Assembly (NCBI RefSeq): GCF_013149295.1
Contig: NZ_JABGCB010000014.1
Coordinates: forward strand, 1 to 64,000
Reading direction: 5' to 3'
Length of the DNA stretch: 64,000 nt
Source: Novosphingobium sp. SG751A
GTDB lineage: Bacteria; Pseudomonadota; Alphaproteobacteria; Sphingomonadales; Sphingomonadaceae
Shown here: one piece after another, positions 58,246 through 64,000 of the stretch
Layout: each line of letters starts with the position of its first letter
Position numbering within the stretch: the stretch's first letter is position 1
Notes under the pieces: generated by a model
Seen by the model: the letters and a program-made list of their open reading frames with translations, nothing else
Databases searched by the model: none
What the model was told of the DNA's origin: nothing
Made by a program: the position numbers and the translations under genes

Positions 58246-59109
58246 CTATCGCCCGCGCAGCGCGTCGAGCAGTTCGGACAGGCCAGGGCGATAATCATGC
58301 ATCAGGCCGGAACGGGCGCTTTCCACCACCAGCGGCTGGGGCCAGCCATGCAAGGAAGCGATGATCACCTGCTTTACGCAGTTGAAGATCTGTGCGTCGG
58401 CCTCGTTGACCTGTTGCAGGCGTCCGGCCATCGGCCCCACGATGCCATAGGCCATCATAACGCCCATGAACGTGCCAACCAGCGCCGAACCGATCATGGC
58501 GCCCAGCACCGTTGGCGGCTTGTCGATCGAGCCCATTGTTTTCACCACGCCCAGCACCGCCGCCACGATGCCCAGTGCGGGCAGGGCGTCACCAAGCCCC
58601 GTAATGGCGTGCTGAGGATGTTCAAGCGAGGCGATATGGGTCTTGATGGCATTGTCCATCACGTCTTCGACCGCATGCACCTCCAGCGTGCCGGAGGACA
58701 CTACGATCAGCGTCAGCGTATCACAGATCAGGTCGGTCAATTCATGATTGGCCAGCAGGCGCGGATATTCGGCAAAGATCGCAGAGCTTTTCGGGTCCTG
58801 CACATGGCTTTCCATCGCCACCGGGCCTTCGGTGCGCAGCAGCTTCATCAGTTTGGTGGTCAGGGCGATGACGTCAATATGGTCCTGCTTGTTATGGCGC
58901 GGCCCTTTGAACACCTTGGCAAACCCGGCGCCCAGCGCCTTGAGTCCATGCATGTCATTGCCGATGATAAGCGCCGCGATGCCTGCGCCGGCAATAGTCG
59001 CCACTTCGTGCGGGATGGCCTCGAACACCGGGCCAAGCGCGCCGCCGGTCATGGCGAAAACGCCAAAAACCGCAACGAAGAGAACGACTAAACCGATAAC
59101 GGGAAACAT
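58246..59109 (-). CDS. motA: MotA stator protein
   Basis: 287 residues with four hydrophobic segments: VIGLVVLFVAVFGVFAMTGG, a second near residue 33, then ALGIVAAVLGVVKTMGSIDKPPTVLGAMIGSALVGTFMGVMMAYGIVGPMAGRL. Charged cytoplasmic loop residues that contact FliG are present (LRTEGPVAMESHVQDPKSS). It conducts protons with MotB. It follows flgL by 74 bp. Confidence 0.96.
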   Translation of the reverse strand: MFPVIGLVVLFVAVFGVFAMTGGALGPVFEAIPHEVATIAGAGIAALIIGNDMHGLKALGAGFAKVFKGPRHNKQDHIDVIALTTKLMKLLRTEGPVAMESHVQDPKSSAIFAEYPRLLANHELTDLICDTLTLIVVSSGTLEVHAVEDVMDNAIKTHIASLEHPQHAITGLGDALPALGIVAAVLGVVKTMGSIDKPPTVLGAMIGSALVGTFMGVMMAYGIVGPMAGRLQQVNEADAQIFNCVKQVIIASLHGWPQPLVVESARSGLMHDYRPGLSELLDALRGR

Positions 59110-59183
59110 GGTTAACGTCCTTTGTCGGGCAAAATATCGCCGGCGTCACGCGACCTGGCGAGAGAAGAAACTATGCGGACCAA

Positions 59184-60107
59184 TCAGTTCAGCATCGAGA
59201 AGAGCGAAAGATTGGCCACTTTTACAAAGCTGGACTGCGCCGCCTCCAGCACGGTCATCTGCTGGCTCAGCTTGGCGATGGTCGCGGCCAGATCGGTGCC
59301 CCCCACATCGGCCTCGCGCGTGGCGCGCTGGGTGGCGGTCTGGGTTTGCATATTGGTGGTGGTGTTGATCCAGTCCAGCCGCGCGCCCACCACGGTCTGG
59401 CTGGCCGACACCGAGGATGTGGCCGCGCCCAGATCGTCGAGCGCGCTTTTGGCCGTGGCGACGGCGGCGGCGGTCGAGGCCGGGTTTTGCAGCGCATCGG
59501 CCAGCGATTTGACCGTGGTCAGCAGATTTTTCGACACGCCGCCCGATTGGAAATCCAGAAACTCCGGCCCCGTCACCCCGGTCGTCACCGAAAGCCCCGG
59601 CCCCAGCGAGAGCGTGGAGGCGGTGCCGGTTCCATTATAGGAGGGGGCGCCGGTGGTGGGGTCGAATGTATAGGCGTTGCCGGTGGCCTGTCCGCCAAAC
59701 AGCGGGTTGCCCTGCGCGTCCTTGGTGTTGGCCAGGCTGGTCAGGCTTTCGTAAAAGGCGCCGATCTGCTGGCCCACCGAGGCGCGCTGGCTGTCATTCA
59801 GCGTCGAGGAAGCGGCCTGCGTGGTCAGCGTGGTGATCTGCGAGAGGATGTCGGTGAACTGGCTGAGCGTATCGTCGGTCTGGGTCAGCTGCGTCTTGGC
59901 CGCGTTCGCATTGGCCTTGTCGGCGCTTGCCAGCGTATCGGCGGCCTGAAGCGCGCGCATTTGGGCCGCAGCCAGCGGATTGTCGCGCGAATGCTGGATC
60001 GTGTTGCCGGTGCTGATCTGGGCCTGCAGCTTTTCGGTCTGCCTGCGCAGGTCCGTCATCGAGGAGATGGCGTTCTGGTAAAAGGCGCTGGTGCTGACAT
60101 TGGTCAT
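59184..60107 (-). CDS. flgL: FlgL hook-filament junction protein
   Basis: 307 residues. Flagellin-like N-terminus (STSAFYQNAISSMTDLRRQTEKLQAQISTGNTIQHSRDNPLAAAQM) and C-terminus (DLAATIAKLSQQMTVLEAAQSSFVKVANLSLFSML), typical of HAP3. It joins hook and filament together with FlgK. It lies 17 bp after flgK. Confidence 0.95.
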   Translation of the reverse strand: MTNVSTSAFYQNAISSMTDLRRQTEKLQAQISTGNTIQHSRDNPLAAAQMRALQAADTLASADKANANAAKTQLTQTDDTLSQFTDILSQITTLTTQAASSTLNDSQRASVGQQIGAFYESLTSLANTKDAQGNPLFGGQATGNAYTFDPTTGAPSYNGTGTASTLSLGPGLSVTTGVTGPEFLDFQSGGVSKNLLTTVKSLADALQNPASTAAAVATAKSALDDLGAATSSVSASQTVVGARLDWINTTTNMQTQTATQRATREADVGGTDLAATIAKLSQQMTVLEAAQSSFVKVANLSLFSMLN

Positions 60108-60124
60108 GGTGCTTGGCCTTCCCG

Positions 60125-61474
60125 TTACAGATTCAGCAATTGATCGAAGAGGGTCGATGCTATCTGAATAATCTTGCCCGAAGCCTGATAGGCCTGTTGG
60201 TATTTTATGAGAGCCGCCGCCTCGGTATCCAGATCGACCCCCGATGCCGCGGCCAGCGAGGTCTTGGCATTCGAGGCGATCGTGTCGAAGGCGTCGCGCA
60301 TCGTGGTGTTGCTGGAAACCGCGCTCGACAGGCCGAACAGATAGTCGTTCATCTTGCCCGAGACATTGGCGCTGCCCAGAGAGCTGATCATCGCGCTCAG
60401 ATTGGTGCCGTTCTGGCTGCTGGCGGTCGATCCGGCCGATGCGGCGGCCAATTGGCCGGGGCCGGTCAGCACCATGGCCATGTCGGCCGCGCCATTGCCG
60501 GTAAACATCGCCGTGCCGGGCGCCCCGGTCAGATCGACGCCATTGCCCTGCGCCGTGTTGATCGTGGACATCATCGACGTGGCCACCGTGTCCAGGCCGC
60601 CCAGCGCGGTCACGCCCGAACTGATCGCCTGCTGCTGTCCGGCCAGCGATCCGCCCGTGGGGGTGATCGCGGTGGTGGCGGCCGCCGTGTCGGTCAGCGT
60701 AAAGGAGACATTGCCGTCGCCGGCCTTGGCCATCGTCAGCGTGCCGGATTTGCCGTGATCGACCAGCGTGGTGCCCGTGCCGCTGCCCAGTTGCACGGTG
60801 ACGGTGTTGTCCGAATTGACCGTGGTGCTGATATTGCTGATCGCGGCCATCTTTTGCAGGATGGTGTCGCGTTCGTCGAGCAGGCCCGCGCTGTTGTTGG
60901 CAGGGTCGGTATCGCCCGAGATGCGGATATTGACCTGGGCGAGATTGGCGGCCAGATCGTTGAGATCCTTGACCCCGCTGGCGGCCTCGTCCTGCATGCC
61001 CGTGACGGCTGATTGCAGCCCGCTGTTGGCCGCGTTGAAACTTTGCGCCATCGTGCGCGCGGCCTCGACCACATTGGCGCGCAGCGAGGAATTGGCCGGG
61101 CTGGCAGTCATTTGCGAGAGGGCTGACTGGAAACCGGTGATCGCGGTAAAAACGCCCGAATTGTCCGCCGTATCGGACAATTGGGTTAGTCCCTCGACCA
61201 GCGTGTCGGCGCGGGCCGCATCCGCCGTGGTGCGGCGCACCTCGGCCTGATCAAAGCCCGAGACATTGCGCGTGATCCCGCTGACTCGCACGCCCAGTTG
61301 CGAGACCTCGCCATAGCTGGAGCGCAGATTGCTGGCCGACAGTTCGCTCAGCGAGACGCTGCGCCGGACATAGCCTTCGGTGCCGGCATTGGCGATGTTC
61401 TGCGATGTCACTTCCAGCGCGGCGCGCGCGGCGCGCAGGCCGCTCGACGCAATGGCGATCATGTTGGCACTCAT
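60125..61474 (-). CDS. flgK: FlgK hook-filament junction protein
   Basis: 449 residues. The FlgK N-terminus reads MIAIASSGLRAARAALEVTSQNIANAGTEGYVRRSVSLSEL and the C-terminus DLDTEAAALIKYQQAYQASGKIIQIASTLFDQLLNL. The middle is rich in Ser, Thr and Ala and shorter than in enteric FlgK. The start at 61474 follows GGAGAG; the frame is open to 61513 without family-like residues. Confidence 0.96.
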   Translation of the reverse strand: MSANMIAIASSGLRAARAALEVTSQNIANAGTEGYVRRSVSLSELSASNLRSSYGEVSQLGVRVSGITRNVSGFDQAEVRRTTADAARADTLVEGLTQLSDTADNSGVFTAITGFQSALSQMTASPANSSLRANVVEAARTMAQSFNAANSGLQSAVTGMQDEAASGVKDLNDLAANLAQVNIRISGDTDPANNSAGLLDERDTILQKMAAISNISTTVNSDNTVTVQLGSGTGTTLVDHGKSGTLTMAKAGDGNVSFTLTDTAAATTAITPTGGSLAGQQQAISSGVTALGGLDTVATSMMSTINTAQGNGVDLTGAPGTAMFTGNGAADMAMVLTGPGQLAAASAGSTASSQNGTNLSAMISSLGSANVSGKMNDYLFGLSSAVSSNTTMRDAFDTIASNAKTSLAAASGVDLDTEAAALIKYQQAYQASGKIIQIASTLFDQLLNL

Positions 61475-61478
61475 CGGC

Positions 61479-61784
61479 TCACTCTCCGTTGCCCGCGCCG
61501 GTCTGGCGGGCAAGTTGGGCCTCGATCATGCGCGCAAAGCCCAAAGTGCCCCGCTGCGCCATGGTGTCGGCCATTTTGCTGTCCTGCATGTCGCGAAAAT
61601 TTTCGGTCGCTTTCTGGTCGAACAAGCTGTTGCCGAAATCGACCTTGCGCGCCTGCGCCAGCATTTGGCGCAGCATCAGCGCCTCGAACTTTTGCGCCGC
61701 CTCGTGGATCTGGGCCTTGGTCGGCTGGGGCGAGGCGCCGTTCGAGGACACTGACGCGGTGCCCGAGATGGTTGTATCGCTCAT
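61479..61784 (-). CDS. flgJ: FlgJ-type rod-binding protein (no muramidase domain)
   Basis: 101 residues matching only the N-terminal rod-binding domain of FlgJ: KAQIHEAAQKFEALMLRQMLAQARKVDF and DMQDSKMADTMAQRGTLGFARMIEAQLAR. The peptidoglycan hydrolase half found in enterics is absent, as is usual in alphaproteobacteria, so wall opening needs another enzyme. The ATG overlaps the flgI stop (4 bp). Confidence 0.9.
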   Translation of the reverse strand: MSDTTISGTASVSSNGASPQPTKAQIHEAAQKFEALMLRQMLAQARKVDFGNSLFDQKATENFRDMQDSKMADTMAQRGTLGFARMIEAQLARQTGAGNGE

Positions 61785-62872
61785 ATCACCACCATTTCCG
61801 CCTTGAGCGCGCCGGCCTCTTTCAAGGCTTCGAGGATGGCCACCAGATCGGAGGGCGTGACGCCCAGCAGATTGAGCGCATCGACGATCTTTGACAGCGA
61901 GGCGCCGTTTTTGAGCAGCGCGACATGGGCCTTTTCTTCCTCGGCAGTGATATTGCTGTTGGGCGTGACGGCGGTGCGGCCGTTGGAAAAGGGCGCGGGC
62001 TGGGTCACGCGGGATTTCTCGTCAATGCGCACGGTCAGCTTGCCGTGGCTGACGGCGGCGGGCGACAGGCGCACCGCGCTGTTGATGACCACGGTGCCGG
62101 TGCGGCTGTTGACGATGACCTTGGCGGCGGCCTCGGCGGGGCTGACATTGATCATCTCGATCGCGGCCAGCATGGACGAGCGCGTATCGGCCCCATCGGG
62201 CATGCGCAGGGCAACCGTCACGGCATCCTCCGCGCTGGCCATGCCGGGATAGCGCAGGTTGATCGCATCGCGCACGCGCTGGGCGGTCAGGAAATCGGCG
62301 GTGTTGAGGTTATAGCGCAGGATGGGCGCCTTTTCGAACCCGGTGTTGACCGCGCGTTCGACGCTGGCCCCTTCGGCAATGCGGCCCGTGGTGGGAATAT
62401 TGACAGAAAGCTGCGACCCGTCGCGCGCGGCAATGCCAAGGCCGCCCACCGCCAGATTGCCCTGCGCCATCGCATAGATCTGGCCGTCGGCGCCATACAG
62501 CGGCGTCAGGATCAGCGCCCCGCCGCGCAAGCTCTTGGCCTTGCCGATGGCCGAAACGGTGATGTCGATGCGCTGGCCCGGCTTGGAAAAGGCGGGCAGG
62601 TCGGCGGTCACCATCACGGCGGCGGCATTTTTCAGCCCCGGATTGACGCCGGGCGGCAATTGCAGGCCCATCCGGCCCGACACGCCCTTCATCGCCTGGG
62701 TCAGATAATCGAGCGTATCATCGCCGGTGCCGTCCAACCCGACCACGATGCCATAGCCGGTAAGCTGGTTGGAACGCACGCCCTGAAACGTGCCGATGTC
62801 GCGCACCCGTTCGGCATGAAGCGGGGCCGAGCAAAGCGCCAGAAGGGCGACAAGGAGAGAGATGATACGCAT
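61781..62872 (-). CDS. flgI: FlgI P-ring protein
   Basis: 363 residues with a signal peptide (MRIISLLVALLALCSAPLHA) and FlgI motifs: ERVRDIGTFQGVRSNQLTGYGIVVGLDGTGDD, KNAAAVMVTADLPAF and VNSRTGTVVINSAVRLSPAAVSHG. It forms the periplasmic P ring. The ATG at 62872 has GAGG upstream; a TTG four codons earlier is less likely. Confidence 0.97.
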   Translation of the reverse strand: MRIISLLVALLALCSAPLHAERVRDIGTFQGVRSNQLTGYGIVVGLDGTGDDTLDYLTQAMKGVSGRMGLQLPPGVNPGLKNAAAVMVTADLPAFSKPGQRIDITVSAIGKAKSLRGGALILTPLYGADGQIYAMAQGNLAVGGLGIAARDGSQLSVNIPTTGRIAEGASVERAVNTGFEKAPILRYNLNTADFLTAQRVRDAINLRYPGMASAEDAVTVALRMPDGADTRSSMLAAIEMINVSPAEAAAKVIVNSRTGTVVINSAVRLSPAAVSHGKLTVRIDEKSRVTQPAPFSNGRTAVTPNSNITAEEEKAHVALLKNGASLSKIVDALNLLGVTPSDLVAILEALKEAGALKAEMVVI

Positions 62873-62880
62873 GATCGACC

Positions 62881-63540
62881 TCAAAACGGGCTGATATAGC
62901 TAAAAAATTTTGACAGCCAGCCTTCGCGCGCGCTCTGCGCCACGCTGCCGTTGCCTGCATATTCGATCCGCGCATCGGCCACCTGGCCCGACTGAATCTG
63001 ATTGGCCGCGTCCACATCGGCAAGGCGCACGATGCCGGAAAACTGGATCCACTCCTTGCCCTGTGCCAGCAGCATGCGTTTTTCTCCTCGCACCAGCGCG
63101 GTGCCGTTGGGTCGAACCTCGGCAATGGTCACAGAGATCATTCCGTTGAAGGAATTGGTCTGCGTCGCATTGCCCTGACCATTGAACGACCCGGAGGACG
63201 AAGCATTAAGGGGCGTCGAGCTCATTGAGAGCGGACCGAGCGTGGGCGCGGCAATATTGGCGCTGCCGCTGCGCTGGGTCTTGTTGGTGCTGGTCTTGGC
63301 GGTGGATGTGTTCTCATTCAGGAGGATGGTCAGCACATCGCCCACCCGCTGTGCCCGTGCGCCCGACACCAGCGGGGCGTAACCGGCGGCGGCGATAAAG
63401 ATCGCGCCCTCGGTAGGGGCCATGGCGGGGGGCGTGGGCAGCGTGGCCTCGAAGCCGGGCGCGGGGCGGCGCCCGGCCTGCGCAGGCGCGGGCATGGCCA
63501 GCGCCGCCGTCAGGACCAGCAGCAGGGGGCGCAGGGTCAT
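62881..63540 (-). CDS. flgH: FlgH L-ring protein without a visible lipobox
   Basis: 219 residues. A signal peptide (MTLRPLLLVLTAALAMPAPAQA) is followed by the FlgH pattern: RAQRVGDVLTILLNENTSTAKTSTNKTQRSGSANI, LNASSSGSFNGQG, GMISVTIAEVRPNGTALVRGEKRMLLAQGKEWIQFSGIVRLADV. FlgH is normally a lipoprotein with Cys at +1; here no cysteine occurs near the cleavage site. The ATG at 63540 has GAGG six bases upstream; a GTG at 63552 overlapping the flgG stop is an alternative. Confidence 0.95.
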   Translation of the reverse strand: MTLRPLLLVLTAALAMPAPAQAGRRPAPGFEATLPTPPAMAPTEGAIFIAAAGYAPLVSGARAQRVGDVLTILLNENTSTAKTSTNKTQRSGSANIAAPTLGPLSMSSTPLNASSSGSFNGQGNATQTNSFNGMISVTIAEVRPNGTALVRGEKRMLLAQGKEWIQFSGIVRLADVDAANQIQSGQVADARIEYAGNGSVAQSAREGWLSKFFSYISPF

Positions 63541-63548
63541 GTCGTGCC

Positions 63549-64000
63549 TCACAGCGTCTGGTTCGCGTTCTTGAGCATGTCATCGACCGCCGAGATCATC
63601 TTGGAATTGATCTCATAGGCGCGCTGGCATTCGATCATGTCGACCAGCTCGGTGACGATGTTGACGTTGGAGGCTTCAAGGCTGCCCTGCGAAATGTCGC
63701 CGCGCCCCGCCGTGCCCGCCGCCCCGATCTGGGCCGGGCCGCTGGCCAGTGTTTCGGAATAGAGATTGTCGCTGGCGGCCTGAAGAGCGGCCGGATTGGC
63801 AAAACTGGCGATGGTCAACTGGCCCACCTGCGTTGCGGCCGTCGATCCGGGCAGCAGCGCGGAAACCGTGCCGTCCTTGGCCACGGTGATCGATCCGGCG
63901 CCATTGGGGATGGTGATCGCGGGCTGGACCACATAGCCCTGCGAGGTGACGAGCTGCCCTTCGGCCGAGAGGCTGAAATTGCCCGCGCGCGTATAGGATA
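63549..64000 (-). CDS. flgG: FlgG distal rod protein (3' part; 5' end outside window)
   Basis: About 150 C-terminal residues, open to the right edge. RAGNFSLSAEGQLVTSQGYVVQPAITIPNGAG is the FlgG middle, and SLEASNVNIVTELVDMIECQRAYEINSKMISAVDDMLKNANQTL is the diagnostic C-terminus. It forms the distal rod through the L and P rings. The stop overlaps a possible flgH start (GTGA). The coding start is right of base 64000. Confidence 0.95.
   Translation of the reverse strand, partial: SYTRAGNFSLSAEGQLVTSQGYVVQPAITIPNGAGSITVAKDGTVSALLPGSTAATQVGQLTIASFANPAALQAASDNLYSETLASGPAQIGAAGTAGRGDISQGSLEASNVNIVTELVDMIECQRAYEINSKMISAVDDMLKNANQTL

Overview
This is a high-GC alphaproteobacterial chromosome segment, most likely from a sphingomonad (Novosphingobium/Sphingomonas-like). 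That placement is an inference from protein style: a large TonB receptor, a MlaA-led mla cluster, and single-copy Che and Fli/Flg loci in the alphaproteobacterial arrangement. No rRNA or marker gene fixes the genus.

Region 1 (1-4876) is the right end of an integrated mobile element. It holds the 3' end of a group II intron inserted in an ardC-like antirestriction gene, a DUF2958 gene, a small sigma-region-4-like protein, a nucleotidyltransferase-HEPN fusion, a non-coding stretch rich in inverted repeats that resembles an oriT, an AlpA/excisionase-like protein and a P4-type integrase. The integrase lies next to the 3' end of a tRNA-Thr(CGT) gene, which is the probable attachment site.

Region 2 (4996-24140) is chromosomal: a CPA2 antiporter, an SDR, a penicillin-acylase-family enzyme, a complete phospholipid-trafficking cluster (mlaA, C, D, E, F), a lipoprotein-like FAD oxidoreductase with an apparently circularly permuted D-amino-acid-oxidase fold coupled to a cytochrome c, a MarR/MFS pair, a hybrid histidine kinase with a LuxR-type response regulator, an exported RidA-like protein divergent from a TonB receptor, and a roughly 1-kb gene-poor stretch with several hairpins.

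Region 3 (24555-36949) is chemotaxis. A minus-strand operon runs MCP, STAS, cheA, cheR, cheB, cheD, cheY, cheW, unknown 96-aa protein, mostly with ATGA/GTGA overlaps. Upstream are a second MCP and a divergent CheB paralogue (cheB2) whose catalytic histidine is replaced by serine. A LuxR/FixJ-like regulator with a degenerate receiver follows.

Region 4 (37268-64000) is the flagellum. One roughly 16-kb minus-strand run starts with an FlbD-like sigma-54 activator and continues fliE-F-G-H-I-J-K-L-M-N-O-P-Q-R, flhB, fliD, fliS. Flagellin (fliC) is divergent from it. A second minus-strand run, flgG-H-I-J-K-L, motA, motB and a large HAD-type protein, ends convergent with fliC. Together regions 3 and 4 encode basal body, export gate, switch, hook junction, filament, stator and the sensory system that steers it. 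Not seen here: flhA, flhF, rpoN, fliA, flgB-F (presumably outside the window).

The most interesting items are the permuted DAAO-like enzyme with its cytochrome partner, the catalytically broken CheB2, a shared palindromic motif upstream of cheB2 and the LuxR-type regulator, two copies of a long palindromic repeat (one between motA and motB), the COG5610-like HAD protein in the flagellar locus, and the intron-interrupted ardC.
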